DNA from: Gloeothece verrucosa PCC 7822
GTDB lineage: Bacteria; Cyanobacteriota; Cyanobacteriia; Cyanobacteriales; Microcystaceae
DNA length: 64,000 bases
Assembly: GCF_000147335.1 (NCBI RefSeq)
Contig: NC_014501.1
Location: 5,076,501 to 5,140,500 of the forward strand
Direction of reading: 5' to 3'
Part shown: in pieces, positions 26,040-35,962 of the stretch
Layout: the number at the start of each line of letters is the position of its first letter
How positions within the stretch are numbered: the first letter of the stretch is position 1
The notes under the pieces: model-generated
Databases searched by the model: none
The model's input: the letters and a program-made list of their open reading frames with translations, nothing else
Told to the model about the DNA's origin: nothing
Position numbers and translations under genes: made by a program

Positions 26040-26336
26040 ATGTCAATTTATGTTGGAAATCTACCCCATGAAGTAGAAGATAAGCACCTTTCAGAAGTTT
26101 TCAGCGATTACGGTAAAGTCAATCGAGTTTATCTCCCCACTGACCGAGAAACAGGTCTTCGTCGCGGTTTCGCGTTCGTAGAAATGGAAACCCCTGAAAT
26201 GGAAGATGCGGCTATTTCCACCCTCGATGGTGCAGAATGGATGGGACGAGAATTAAAAGTTAACAAAGCCAGAGAACGCGAAAACCGTAACTCCGGCGGT
26301 GGTGGCGGCAATTATCGTCGCAATAATCGTTACTAA
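26040..26336 (+). CDS. rbp: RRM-type RNA-binding protein (Rbp), glycine-rich tail
   Basis: The 98-residue protein has one RRM with RNP2 (IYVGNL, residues 3-8) and RNP1 (RRGFAFVEM, about 42-50), then a short tail NSGGGGGNYRRNNRY. Cyanobacterial Rbp proteins of this size bind RNA in vivo; glycine-tailed ones are cold-induced and some target photosynthesis mRNAs to the thylakoid. It starts at ATG 26040 after AGGAGAC. The about 200-bp upstream stretch without a gene (25812-26039) could contain the long leader common in cold-induced rbp genes, though I cannot prove it. Confidence 0.93.
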   Translation: MSIYVGNLPHEVEDKHLSEVFSDYGKVNRVYLPTDRETGLRRGFAFVEMETPEMEDAAISTLDGAEWMGRELKVNKARERENRNSGGGGGNYRRNNRY

Positions 26337-26384
26337 ACTTAACGATGGTTAATTGTAAAGATTAACTGAATAATTTAATTTGTC

Positions 26385-26472
26385 AGGTGGGCAAAGCTTG
26401 CCCTGAGCAGTAGCGAAGGGTTGGTAATAATCTCTCAAAAGAGGTTTGCACCTTTTAAAGTTTTGCCCACCT
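26385..26472. repeat. imperfect long inverted repeat after rbp
   Basis: AGGTGGGCAAA (26385-26395) pairs perfectly with TTTGCCCACCT (26462-26472). The interior has GCTTGCCCTGAGC and GGTTGGTAATAATC. This may be a dispersed repeat or a large terminator-like structure. The related GGTGGGCA hairpin at 25795 suggests a small repeat family. Confidence 0.6.
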
Positions 26473-26585
26473 TACTATTTATAGAAGTTGATCTACTCAT
26501 TTGTAAAGCTTATGTATGGTAGGCGATTGAAAATCAATGAGTGTGCTACTCTATAGTTAAAGTAGGTATCAAAGATAGTAATCCC

Positions 26586-26753
26586 ATGCCAACAGTTTTA
26601 ATGAAAAATGGGGAATTGCTAGAAGTCCCTGACGATCAAATGCTGTCTTTCCTAGAAAAAAATCGGGACTCTATTCAACAGCGTTACTCACCTAGAAAAC
26701 GGCCAATTAAAAGATCTGATTCTTCCTCAGTAGAAATTACCAGTACAACTTGA
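26586..26753 (+). CDS. small conserved-looking protein, 55 aa
   Basis: From ATG 26586 the frame encodes MPTVLMKNGELLEVPDDQML, then FLEKNRDSIQ and a basic/Ser-rich end. The open frame extends to GTG 26541, but the ATG is more likely. The acidic then basic build looks like a short soluble protein of unknown role. It ends 17 bp inside the end of the convergent frame at 26737-27027. Confidence 0.5.
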   Translation: MPTVLMKNGELLEVPDDQMLSFLEKNRDSIQQRYSPRKRPIKRSDSSSVEITSTT

Positions 26754-27027
26754 TATTGACATTAGTATCTTTATACTGATAAATGCCCTGCTCTGCTTGT
26801 TCCTCAGTTTCAGAGTATTCAATAGTACATCCACGAAAAAACTTGTATTCTGTTTTGGGGTCGTCTTTTGGGTTTTCTTTATATTCTTCTTCAGTGCCTA
26901 GCTTGATATATAAATATACTCCTTTATATTTCCCGTAAACCTCTTCATTAGTTTTAGCCGCTTCAAATTCTAGTTTATTTAACAAAATACTTTGATCATG
27001 ATCAAACCCCTCTCCGTTCACGTTCAA
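26737..27027 (-). CDS. hypothetical protein, start uncertain
   Basis: The frame is open from TTG 27027 (or GTG 27021) and encodes up to 96 residues rich in Glu, Lys and Tyr (EEVYGKYKGVYLYIKLGTEE, CTIEYSETEEQAEQGIYQYK), which look protein-like. No ATG occurs near the start, and the first codons lie inside an inverted repeat (AACCCCTC/GAGGGGTT, 27004-27038) that may be the groEL terminator. It could be a gene with a rare start or a fragment. The function is unknown. Confidence 0.4.
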   Translation of the reverse strand: MNVNGEGFDHDQSILLNKLEFEAAKTNEEVYGKYKGVYLYIKLGTEEEYKENPKDDPKTEYKFFRGCTIEYSETEEQAEQGIYQYKDTNVNIKLYW

Positions 27028-27065
27028 GAAGAGGGGTTAAAAATCGGGTATAACAAGGACTAGGC

Positions 27066-28730
27066 TTACATCATGCCCATGCCGCCCATGCCGCCCATGC
27101 CACCCATGCCGCCCATACCGCCCATATCAGGCGCAGCCGGCGGGTTTTTTTCAGGTTTTTCTACTACCAAAGCTTCAGTAGTCAGAACCATCCCTGCAAT
27201 AGAAGCCGCATTTTGGAGGGCAGAACGTACCACTTTAGCCGGGTCAATAATACCGGCGGCGATCAAGTCTTCAAACTCGCCGGTTAACGCATTGTAACCC
27301 ACGTTAAAATCGGTTTTGCGTACCCCTTCAACAATAACAGAGCCTTCTAAACCCGCATTATCAGCCAGTTGACGTAAGGGCGCTTCTAAAGCCTTAGCCA
27401 TGATATCAGCCGCGACTTTTTCCTCGTCATTGCTCAGAGTATTTTTGAACTCACTCAGCTTACCGGACAAGTGTATTAAAGTTGTCCCACCACCGGGAAC
27501 AATGCCTTCAGCAACAGCCGCTTTAGTGGCATTAAGAGCATCTTCAATGCGAAGTTTCTTGTCTTTAAGTTCGGTTTCGGTGGCTGCCCCAACTTTAATC
27601 ACAGCTACGCCACCAGCTAATTTAGCAATGCGTTCTTGCAGTTTTTCGCTATCGTATTCCGAGTCGGTAGCGGCTAATTCCCGGCGCAGTTGGGCGATGC
27701 GTTTTTGCACATCTTCTTTATTATCACCACCCGCGACAATGGTGGTATTTTCTTTATCAATGGTAATTTTAACCGCTTGACCGAGCAGGTCTGGGGTGAC
27801 TGTTTCTAAACTTAAGCCGATATCTTCAGAAATCACACGCCCGCCGGTTAGGATCGCAATATCCTGTAAAGCGGCTTTGCGGCGTTCACCAAAACTGGGA
27901 GCTTTAATAGCAGCAACATTTAAAACCCCTCTGGCCTTATTCACCACTAAGGTTGCTAAAGCTTCCCCTTCGATATCTTCAGCAATAATTAACAGTGCCT
28001 TACCTTGACGGGCGACCGTTTCCAGGACCGGAACCAAATCAGCGATGGCGCTAATTTTCTTATCAGTGAGCAGAATGTAGGGGTGATCAAAGTCTACCAA
28101 TTGACGTTCTTGATCGGTAATAAAATAAGGAGAAATATAGCCGCGATCAATTTGCATCCCTTCTACTACATCTAGTTCAGTAGACAGAGACTTAGATTCC
28201 TCCACCGTGATCACGCCATCTTTAGTGACTTTTTCCATTGCCTGAGCGATCATCGCCCCAATTTCTTCATCATTACCCGCCGAAACGCTGGCTACTTGAG
28301 CGATGGCTTCCCCGACTTCCACAGGTTGGGCAATGCCTTCAATTTCACTAACCAAGAATTGAGTCACTTTTTCTAGCCCTCGGCGCAAAGCCACTGGGTT
28401 AGCCCCGGCGGTAACATTTCTTAACCCTTCTCTAATCAGGGCTTGAGCGATGACTGTAGCGGTGGTGGTGCCATCTCCTGCCACATCTTTGGTTTTGGCG
28501 GCTACTTCTTGGATCAGTTTTGCGCCTGTGTTTTCTAAAGGATCTTCTAGTTCAATTTCTTTAGCAACGGTGATCCCATCATTGACAATTTGGGGGGCCC
28601 CAAATTTTTTCTCTAACAGGACATTGCGCCCTCTTGGGCCTAAGGTGATCTTTACAGCATCAGCAAGGGCATTAATTCCCCTTTCTAAGGCTCTTCTAGA
28701 TTCATCTTTGAAGGAAACAATTTTGGCCAT
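27066..28730 (-). CDS. groEL: chaperonin GroEL (Cpn60), not linked to groES
   Basis: The 554-residue protein is a full group I chaperonin: [19 protein letters not shown], the ATP-binding [25 protein letters not shown], the hinge/apical region, [12 protein letters not shown], and a C-terminal tail of six GGM repeats ending GMM. It forms the 14-mer folding chamber that needs a GroES co-chaperonin. No groES is adjacent, so this is likely the second, monocistronic groEL of the cyanobacterium. A perfect CIRCE inverted repeat lies 38 bp upstream, showing HrcA control. The tail coding region is a repetitive GGC/ATG sequence (27070-27125). Confidence 0.97.
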   Translation of the reverse strand: MAKIVSFKDESRRALERGINALADAVKITLGPRGRNVLLEKKFGAPQIVNDGITVAKEIELEDPLENTGAKLIQEVAAKTKDVAGDGTTTATVIAQALIREGLRNVTAGANPVALRRGLEKVTQFLVSEIEGIAQPVEVGEAIAQVASVSAGNDEEIGAMIAQAMEKVTKDGVITVEESKSLSTELDVVEGMQIDRGYISPYFITDQERQLVDFDHPYILLTDKKISAIADLVPVLETVARQGKALLIIAEDIEGEALATLVVNKARGVLNVAAIKAPSFGERRKAALQDIAILTGGRVISEDIGLSLETVTPDLLGQAVKITIDKENTTIVAGGDNKEDVQKRIAQLRRELAATDSEYDSEKLQERIAKLAGGVAVIKVGAATETELKDKKLRIEDALNATKAAVAEGIVPGGGTTLIHLSGKLSEFKNTLSNDEEKVAADIMAKALEAPLRQLADNAGLEGSVIVEGVRKTDFNVGYNALTGEFEDLIAAGIIDPAKVVRSALQNAASIAGMVLTTEALVVEKPEKNPPAAPDMGGMGGMGGMGGMGGMGMM

Positions 28731-28767
28731 TTTTTTCCTTTGTTGTGTTGTCTCTCCATTAGTAAAT

Positions 28768-28794
28768 TTAGCACTCTTAGGGCGAGAGTGCTAA
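28768..28794. promoter_or_regulatory. CIRCE element (HrcA operator) upstream of groEL
   Basis: TTAGCACTC-N9-GAGTGCTAA occurs as a perfect inverted repeat, exactly the CIRCE consensus. It lies between the groEL start (28730) and the fabG side, 38 bp from the ATG. HrcA bound here would repress groEL under non-stress conditions. hrcA itself is not in the window. Confidence 0.97.
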
Positions 28795-28810
28795 CTTTGT
28801 TATCAGTTAT

Positions 28811-28848
28811 TAGTCATCAGTCATTAGTCATCAGTCATTAGTCATCAG
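28811..28848. repeat. 14-bp tandem repeat TAGTCATCAGTCAT
   Basis: The unit TAGTCATCAGTCAT occurs 2.7 times in a row in the groEL-fabG intergenic region. It belongs to the same CATTAGT-type short repeats seen near 20248, a common class in cyanobacterial intergenic DNA. It contains no spacer-like unique sequences. Confidence 0.75.
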
Positions 28849-28953
28849 TAGCCCACCGGTTCGGTTGCTATTGTGCAACGGGTTGAGGGTAGGTTAGGTT
28901 CTATTTAATGTCTTGTTGAGCGAGCCAAAAAACCCTTAACTCTTGACTCTTGA

Positions 28954-29715
<762 letters not shown>

Positions 29716-29879
29716 TTACCAAAATAACACGGTTCTCGCGAAAGCCTTTGTAATTCATTCAAAGGATGAAGCCCGAGGATACGGACTTTAGTCCGATGTG
29801 TCTATTTGCTTTTTTGATTTTCAATGTACTTGTTAATTATGTCTGTACTATAATGATCAACAAGTGTAAAGTCAACTTT

Positions 29880-31163
29880 ATGTACGGATGCCAACAAAAC
29901 CTGATAACTACTAGCTCAGAACTAAAAGCCATTCTAGAGTTTATTTGCTCGGAGTCTCATAAGTTAACTAACTGCGGTATTTATTACGCTCGTCAGTTAT
30001 ACTTTAAGACTCGAAAAATTCTGGGGAAATTCGACTTAGAAAAAGAATATAAAACTAACAAACATTTTCAGGTTTTATATTCCCAGGCTGCACAGCAAAT
30101 ACTTAGAAGTGTTGCTGAGTCTTTTAAGTCCTTCCAAGAGTTAAACAAGAAATATAAGAAAGGAGAATTAAAGGATAAATCAAAACTCCCAAAGTATCGT
30201 AAGAAAGGAGGTCTAGCACTTATAACTTATCCAAAACAAGCATTAAAATTAGTAGATAACCAGATTCGTATTCCACTAGGTAAAACCGTTAAAAGATGGT
30301 TTAGCATCGATAGTTTTTCTTTGCTAATGCCATCAAATTTTAAATTTGAAGATATTAAAGAACTGAGAATACTACCTCGTAACCAGTGCTTTTATGTCGA
30401 GTTTGTTTATGAATTAGAAACACAAGATAAAAGTTTAAATCAAGACAACGTACTCGGTTTAGACCCAGGAATTAACAACTGGATTACTGCTGTTTCTAAT
30501 GTAGGTACATCATTTATTATTGATGGGAAGCACCTAAAATCTGTTAACCGTTGGTACAACAAGCAAGTATCGACAATTAAGGAAGGAAAATCACAAGGAT
30601 TCTGGTCTAATAGGTTAGCGAAAATAACCGAGAGGCGCAACAGGCAGATGAGAGATGCTGTTAACAAAGCAGCGAGAATAGTAATTAATCACTGTCTTGA
30701 CAATAACATTGGTGTTATTGTTTTTGGTTGGAATGACGAAGTCAAAAAAGGGGTTAACCTAGGCAAGAAAAACCATCAATCCTTTGTCTCAATCCCTACT
30801 GCTAAATTAAAAAATAGAATAGCTCAATTATGTGAATTGTATAAAATTAAATTCATACAACAGGACGAGAGCTACACTTCTAAATCAAGCTTTTTAGATG
30901 GTGATTTTATCCCGACTTATGGTGAGAAACCCAACGAATGGAAGTCATCAGGAAAAAGAGTAAAAAGAGGCTTGTTTCGTACCTCTAACAATCAATATAT
31001 TAATGCAGATTGTAATGGTGCTGCTAACGTAATCCGTAAGCTTCAACAAGTAAGCACAATACTCAATTTTGATTTGAGTCGAGTGTCTAGGGCTGTTTTG
31101 ACTCAGCCCCAGAAATTAAAATTCTGGTCAGCTAAAAAGACGCGAAGCAACGTCGATTTATAA
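29880..31163 (+). CDS. tnpB: TnpB RNA-guided nuclease, zinc-finger-less subfamily
   Basis: I chose ATG 29880 (MYGCQQNLITTSSELKAI), where similarity to cyanobacterial TnpB begins; the frame extends upstream to 29766 through the element's left end. The 427-residue product has a helical N-terminal part, a RuvC-like nuclease with Asp in VLGLDPGINNW, a Glu in VIVFGWNDEVKKG and the final Asp in INADCNGAANVIRK. The usual CxxC...CxxC zinc ribbon between the last two motifs is replaced by DESYTSKSSFLDGD without cysteines, as in one large subfamily. TnpB cuts DNA guided by a right-end RNA and helps keep the element. Confidence 0.88.
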   Translation: MYGCQQNLITTSSELKAILEFICSESHKLTNCGIYYARQLYFKTRKILGKFDLEKEYKTNKHFQVLYSQAAQQILRSVAESFKSFQELNKKYKKGELKDKSKLPKYRKKGGLALITYPKQALKLVDNQIRIPLGKTVKRWFSIDSFSLLMPSNFKFEDIKELRILPRNQCFYVEFVYELETQDKSLNQDNVLGLDPGINNWITAVSNVGTSFIIDGKHLKSVNRWYNKQVSTIKEGKSQGFWSNRLAKITERRNRQMRDAVNKAARIVINHCLDNNIGVIVFGWNDEVKKGVNLGKKNHQSFVSIPTAKLKNRIAQLCELYKIKFIQQDESYTSKSSFLDGDFIPTYGEKPNEWKSSGKRVKRGLFRTSNNQYINADCNGAANVIRKLQQVSTILNFDLSRVSRAVLTQPQKLKFWSAKKTRSNVDL

Positions 31164-31265
31164 GGGGCTGTGTGGCAAGGTTGCCTCGCCACTTTATACG
31201 CCCCGTCGCGTTGCGTAGCATCCGCTTAGAATCCCCGTTGGTTTATCGCGGGGAGAAGTCAACAA
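31164..31265 (+). ncRNA. candidate omega-RNA scaffold region at the tnpB right end
   Basis: Just after the tnpB stop, GGGGC (31164-31168) pairs with GCCCC (31200-31204), enclosing GTGGC (31172-31176) and GCCAC (31188-31192). A further stem, TCCCCG (31232-31237) and CGGGGA (31249-31254), lies near the element's end. In studied TnpB systems the guide RNA is made from this 3' part and its last bases read the flanking DNA. The structure is seen in the sequence; the RNA is inferred. Confidence 0.5.
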
Positions 31266-31302
31266 CATTTCATCATAATCTGAAACTGACTTATTAACTG
31301 AA

Positions 31303-32424
31303 TTAAGCAACTGGCAGACAAAAACGAAAAATAGTGCCCTTACCTAATTCGCTTTCTACTTCGATCTGACCATTTTGTAATTCTACTAAACGCCGCACGA
31401 TCGCCAGTCCTATGCCACTGCCGCCAGAGTATCGACTTCGAGAGCGATCTGCCCGCCAAAAGCGTTCAAAAACAAACGGTAAATCTTCTTGTGAAATGCC
31501 TATACCGGTATCGATAACGGCTATCCAAATTCTGTCTTTTTCTAACCAAGCTTTGAGGAGAATATTGCCTTTTTCGGTGTAGCGTAGGGCATTTCCTAAT
31601 AAGTTTACTAAAATTTGTTCTGTGCGGTCTATATCGGCTAAAACCGGTGGTAAATCAGCCGGACAGTCTAGGGCTAAAACCGGTCCTTCATCCATTAATT
31701 GATCGGAAAATTTTTCGATCAAAGATTGTAATAAAGTGTAGAGATATAGGGGTTGAATATTAATAACTAAATAGCCGGCTTCGGCTTTGGAAAGTTCTTG
31801 TAAATCATAGGTTAATCTTTCTAATCTTCGCGTTTCTTTAACCAACTTTAAATAAAGTTCTGTTGAGGGTTCAATGGAGTAATCTGATAATTGTTCTAAA
31901 TAGCCTCTGACTACGGTTAAAGGGGTTCGTAATTCATGAGTGAGGTCGCTAATTAATTCTCGGCGGCGTTTTTCCACATCTTCTAATCCATTCGCCATGC
32001 GATTAAAACTAATAGCTAATTGATTTAATTCGGGAATATCGCTTTCCGGCACTCTTTCATTTAAATCGCCCGAGGCAAATTTTTTGGTAATGGTTTTCAT
32101 CTGTTTTAAGGGTTTAACAATGCGTTTGGATACCAAATAACTTAATCCTCCTGCGGTTGTTGCCCCGAAAATAACTGACCAAAAAGCACTACTATTCCAG
32201 GCTGTCTCAAATCCTTTAATGAGGAAAGTGCGGCTAGTAATACCACGAACTAATCCGTTTCTTTCCATCTGTTCAAGACGGACGATAAACATTCTAGGTG
32301 AGAAGACTTTAGCCATAATAATAAAACTGCCTAATCCCACCGTCATCACTAATAGATGAGAAAAAAATAAGCGAGTTCCTAAACTGAATTTAAACATAGG
32401 AGAAGAACTTACTAGCTTAGTCAT
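31303..32424 (-). CDS. sensor histidine kinase with HAMP domain
   Basis: The kinase has two transmembrane segments (LFFSHLLVMTVGLGSFIIMA and SAFWSVIFGATTAGGLSYLV) around a short outside loop. A HAMP domain follows (KRIVKPLKQMKTITKKFASG), then HisKA (ISDLTHELRTPLTVVRGYLE) and HATPase (LVNLLGNALRYTEKG, DTGIGIS, GSGIGLAIVRRL). The likely start is ATG 32424, which overlaps the regulator's stop by 8 nt; ATG 32397 is an alternative and a longer frame reaches 32448. Coupling to the upstream response regulator is tight. The stimulus is unknown. Confidence 0.9.
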   Translation of the reverse strand: MTKLVSSSPMFKFSLGTRLFFSHLLVMTVGLGSFIIMAKVFSPRMFIVRLEQMERNGLVRGITSRTFLIKGFETAWNSSAFWSVIFGATTAGGLSYLVSKRIVKPLKQMKTITKKFASGDLNERVPESDIPELNQLAISFNRMANGLEDVEKRRRELISDLTHELRTPLTVVRGYLEQLSDYSIEPSTELYLKLVKETRRLERLTYDLQELSKAEAGYLVINIQPLYLYTLLQSLIEKFSDQLMDEGPVLALDCPADLPPVLADIDRTEQILVNLLGNALRYTEKGNILLKAWLEKDRIWIAVIDTGIGISQEDLPFVFERFWRADRSRSRYSGGSGIGLAIVRRLVELQNGQIEVESELGKGTIFRFCLPVA

Positions 32425-33121
32425 CTTCAAATTTGTATCCAACACCAATAACTGTTTTTATAAAACTTGGATTGGCTGGATCAGGCTCAATTTTTTTGCG
32501 TAATCGACGAATATGAGTATCTACCACTCTTTCATCCCCAAAAAAATCATTTCCCCAGAGTTTATCAATTAACTGAGTACGGCTCCAGACTCTTCCAGGA
32601 TAACTCATAAATGTAGAAAGTAGATTAAATTCTAGGGTTGTTAAGTCTAAAAGTTCTGATTCTTCATTGTCTAGCTGTCGAGTGGCAAGATGCTGATCTA
32701 AATCAACGCTAAAATGGTTGGTTCGATAAACTTGATTAGGTTGTCCTCCATGACGTAAGCTGCGGCGTAGTAATGCCCTAACTCTTGCCACTAATTCGAT
32801 AGGACTAAAGGGTTTAACGAGATAATCATCGGCACCGGTTGATAATCCAATAATGCGATCAATCTCTTCTCCTCTGGCTGTTAGCATTAAAATATAAGGG
32901 TCTTTTGTCCCAGGTTTTTGACGGATGCGGGTACAAACTTCTAACCCGTCTAATTCCGGTAGCATAATATCTAAAACGATCACATCGGGTTGTAGTTGTC
33001 CGAAAAATTCTAAAGCTTGTAATCCGGTCCTAGCGATGTGACAGGTAAAATTTTCTCTTTCTAGAGTTTCTCGGATCAGTTGAGCAATTTCGGGTTCATC
33101 TTCTACAATCAGAATATTCAT
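32417..33121 (-). CDS. OmpR/PhoB-family response regulator
   Basis: The 234-residue regulator has a receiver domain (VEDEPEIAQL; the phospho-accepting Asp in VIVLDIMLPELDG; LMLTARG; VKPFSPIEL) and a winged-helix output domain (LTTLEFNLLSTFMSYPG, VVDTHIRRLRKKIEPDP, KTVIGVGYKFEDD). Its TAA overlaps the kinase start, so the two are translationally coupled. It is divergent from nothing nearby; the gene next upstream is the NACHT NTPase, 76 bp away on the same strand, possibly in the same transcript. Confidence 0.93.
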   Translation of the reverse strand: MNILIVEDEPEIAQLIRETLERENFTCHIARTGLQALEFFGQLQPDVIVLDIMLPELDGLEVCTRIRQKPGTKDPYILMLTARGEEIDRIIGLSTGADDYLVKPFSPIELVARVRALLRRSLRHGGQPNQVYRTNHFSVDLDQHLATRQLDNEESELLDLTTLEFNLLSTFMSYPGRVWSRTQLIDKLWGNDFFGDERVVDTHIRRLRKKIEPDPANPSFIKTVIGVGYKFEDD

Positions 33122-33197
33122 AATACTAATAGGGAATAGACAATAAAAATTTTACCGAGCATCCGCTTATGTCCGGCTCATTAATCATCAATTTTGT

Positions 33198-35495
33198 TCA
33201 AATTGGCAACAAGATATTTTCTTCAATATTTTTCCGAAGTGTAGAACTCACCTGGCAATCACTGTTGAGACATTCAATGAGAAACTCATTAGCACGATAA
33301 TACTGTTGAGCGGCTTCTTTTTGTTCCGCACTTAATTGCCAATCATAGCCTATTTGACGGTATTTGAAAAGAATTTGACGGAACTGTTGAACCCAGTTTT
33401 TTCCCTCTGTTTGCCACCACATTTGAATGTTTTCTTTACCTTGTTCGGGATCGGGTAATAGCTCTTTCAGTTGCTTTAAAGACTGTTTAAAATTTGGCTC
33501 TAAAGCAAATTTACTTTCTAAATCTAAGCTCAAACTCAGATTAATAAATTTTTTTCTATCAGGTTGGTTAACGAGATTAATACTATCAGTAAAAGCACGA
33601 GCGAGGCTATAATCTAAGTCTAAAGAGGCATCAAAATTTTTTAAGCTCACGAACTTTTTATCTAGGGAAATCGCTAAATTAAAATCTCGATTTTGCAGCA
33701 AGGTAAAATAAAAAGCTCGAGTGGCTGATAATCCATAGGGTAAATTAAGATTTTGAACTTTTTCTTGAATGATGCTTAAAAATTCTTGTAAACCGGCATT
33801 TTTTTGTAACATACAATTAATTTTTTCTTTCATTTTTTCTATTAAAAAATCTGCTTTAGGAAGCATACTAGCGGTTAATAAAATCACTTCTCGCCACCGA
33901 TAATCAGTGGTATGATTAGCCAGTTTTTCTAATTCTTGTTTTAAACATTCGCCCGGTGAGGTTAGAGTAATTTTTCTCGCGGTTAGATACTCTTGAAAAC
34001 TTAAATGGGAAAAAGAATAAACATCTCTGGCTCGTTCTATTAACAAGCCATGCTGAAATTCAATCGATTTTAGCACTGCCTCGCTATTTAACCATAGGAT
34101 TTCCACATCCAGATTAGCATTAGGTAAATTTCTTAAATAATCTTCAATGATGGGTAAAAGTTCACTGCTTTCAAAAAAATAATTGCCTTCTTCAAAAGTC
34201 TTAGCCGCTATTTGACTGAGCAATTTTATTTTATCTGATAAAGCCAGATAGCGATAAATTTGATCTCTATGAATCCCTCTCGCTTGGTCCCAACGGAGCA
34301 GTAAAATGTCTAAACCTGCTTGATAAAGTTTGGCTCGTTTTGTCGGGAAATTTGCTCTTTCTTTAAACACTGAACAAAGCAAATTGAGTAAAATTGGCGT
34401 GACACATAATTCTCTGATCGGTTGATTATAAGGGAGAGCTAATTGTTCAAGAAATTGTTGAGCTTTTTTTTGTCCTTCTGATAGTTCATTGGCTGTAGCG
34501 ACGAACCATTTATGAACAAAATTTTCAATCTGATTCTGATTAAAATCGGCTAATTCTACATAAGTAAATCCTTGGAAATAATATTTTTGAAATCCCGTTC
34601 TAGAAGTAATAATAATGGGATTTTTATAATAAGTCAGCAAAAATTGATTGACTTCTTGGAAAATCATCTCAGTTTCTTCCTCAGAAACTTCATCTAAGCC
34701 ATCCAACAGGAGCAAAAATTTTCCCTCTTCGAGTAAAGTCATGGTTTGTTCATCGCTCAGATTGTAGCGCCTGCCCAAACGAAGAATGATAGTGAGCAAA
34801 TTAAAGTTATCTTCTTCGGGGATTTCTGCGGACCAGGTTCGCAATTGAAAGAAAAAAGGCACTAAATCGGGTCTATAGTAGCCGCCGATGGATTGAAGGG
34901 CTATATATTGCACAAACGTCGTTTTCCCGGCTCCGGGTTTTCCTAAAATCATCAGTCGTTCATATTGAGCAATAATATCCATGCCCGAGACAGCCTCTTG
35001 ATTGAGATGGCTCAAGATTGGTCGTTCAAAACTCGCATTCGAATCTTGAAAATCGGAGACTTCCAACCATCGCTGATTAGACGGCTGTGGAATAATTCTG
35101 GTCAGAATGTAAATTTGTTCTAATAAGGGTTGGGTTAGAGCAATCGGAGATTGTAGCGTATTGCATTGGGTTTGAATTTGTTCATGAAGCTGTAAGCGCA
35201 AAAGATTGACACAGCCTTCTACACCCAAGTCATTGATGCTTTGATCTTCTTGAGTAGAGGGCTTTTCTCCTTGGGGTAAATCAGCAATTTCTTCCCAAGT
35301 GAGGTCTAATTGAAAACACATTTCCTTAAACAAATGACGTTCGATGGGCCTACCGGTAAAAAATTTCCAGACGGACTGGCGACTGGAGAGTCCGACCGCT
35401 TCAGCGAGTTGCTCTTGAGTCCATCCTTTTTTTTCAAAGGCTTCTTTGGCTATTTGTGTTCCTCGGGTTGAGGCTTTCAGCGATCGCTTTCCCAT
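33198..35495 (-). CDS. HTH-NACHT NTPase
   Basis: The 765-residue protein opens with a helix-turn-helix-like segment (WTQEQLAEAVGLSSRQSVWK, about 25-45). A NACHT NTPase follows, with Walker A GKPGAGKT (185-192), Walker B FLLLLDGLDEVSEE (about 260-273) and the Arg-rich sensor region IIITSRTGF. Next comes a winged-helix/helical part ending YSFSHLSFQEYLTAR, the typical NACHT closing motif (about 490-505). The last 250 residues are an irregular helical region. NACHT proteins are STAND-type switches; several bacterial ones (bNACHT) protect against phage. The N-terminal DNA-binding domain suggests a regulatory rather than a nuclease effector. No partner gene is evident. Confidence 0.85.
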   Translation of the reverse strand: MGKRSLKASTRGTQIAKEAFEKKGWTQEQLAEAVGLSSRQSVWKFFTGRPIERHLFKEMCFQLDLTWEEIADLPQGEKPSTQEDQSINDLGVEGCVNLLRLQLHEQIQTQCNTLQSPIALTQPLLEQIYILTRIIPQPSNQRWLEVSDFQDSNASFERPILSHLNQEAVSGMDIIAQYERLMILGKPGAGKTTFVQYIALQSIGGYYRPDLVPFFFQLRTWSAEIPEEDNFNLLTIILRLGRRYNLSDEQTMTLLEEGKFLLLLDGLDEVSEEETEMIFQEVNQFLLTYYKNPIIITSRTGFQKYYFQGFTYVELADFNQNQIENFVHKWFVATANELSEGQKKAQQFLEQLALPYNQPIRELCVTPILLNLLCSVFKERANFPTKRAKLYQAGLDILLLRWDQARGIHRDQIYRYLALSDKIKLLSQIAAKTFEEGNYFFESSELLPIIEDYLRNLPNANLDVEILWLNSEAVLKSIEFQHGLLIERARDVYSFSHLSFQEYLTARKITLTSPGECLKQELEKLANHTTDYRWREVILLTASMLPKADFLIEKMKEKINCMLQKNAGLQEFLSIIQEKVQNLNLPYGLSATRAFYFTLLQNRDFNLAISLDKKFVSLKNFDASLDLDYSLARAFTDSINLVNQPDRKKFINLSLSLDLESKFALEPNFKQSLKQLKELLPDPEQGKENIQMWWQTEGKNWVQQFRQILFKYRQIGYDWQLSAEQKEAAQQYYRANEFLIECLNSDCQVSSTLRKNIEENILLPI

Positions 35496-35962
35496 GCTCC
35501 GATTTTACCTACTGTTGATGGTATAGACTGATTGAGGTTGACATATCTTTATTATCCAATCAGTATGTTGATCAAGATCACATTCAAATGTTGATGAAGT
35601 TCACTGCCTTCGGGGAGGTACAAAGACATACTAAAGAATAAAGATTATGTTTAGGCAAAATGCTTATCATGGTGTTTTAGTTAGATTTTTAAAGGTTAAG
35701 CCGGTGATGTAGCTAGAAAATACCCTTTGTCTATCTCTCCTGGGGAGGAGAATCCTTAAGAGGAATTTTGCTATATCTTAACCAAGTCCCTCGTTCAATT
35801 GAGCTATTTTACTTAAATTTTCTAGCTTAAAGCGTATACCATCTGATCCCCAATATATTCTATAAAAAATCTTAAAAATCTTTAATTTTAAGCTAAAATG
35901 TGCATCAGCTGGGTTGGAGTCGAGGAAACTGCCTAAAAGGCCAGATAGGAAGGAAACCGCTC
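35496..35962. other. 467-bp non-coding region before the split kinase gene
   Basis: I see no gene here. A frame-open extension of the kinase gene reaches GTG 35900, but ATG 35963 with a GGAAGGAAA ribosome site is better. The 60 bp ahead of it (35900-35962) are unusually G-rich for the surroundings and could be a structured leader; I recognise no riboswitch class. Confidence 0.45.

Larger units (their letters stand above)
29745..31265 (+). mobile_element. IS200/IS605-group element with tnpB only (IS1341-like), ends estimated
   Basis: A solo tnpB gene is bounded by small hairpins rather than classical inverted repeats. On the left are CCTTTG/CAAAGG (29745-29765) and GGACT-TT-AGTCC (29783-29794). 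On the right are a nested stem (31164-31204) and TCCCCG/CGGGGA (31232-31254) followed by GAAGTCAAC. Such hairpin ends are usual for this group. The exact ends and the target tetranucleotide cannot be fixed without a comparison to an empty site. No tnpA is present, so the element depends on a helper TnpA elsewhere. Confidence 0.65.

Noticed and set aside
27073-28794. Several plus-strand frames opposite groEL
   Set aside because: They are low-complexity shadows of the groEL coding strand (for example repeats of Met-Pro-Pro from the GGM tail).
28811-28848. Possible CRISPR-like repeats
   Set aside because: The 14-bp units are contiguous without spacers, and match common cyanobacterial short tandem repeats.
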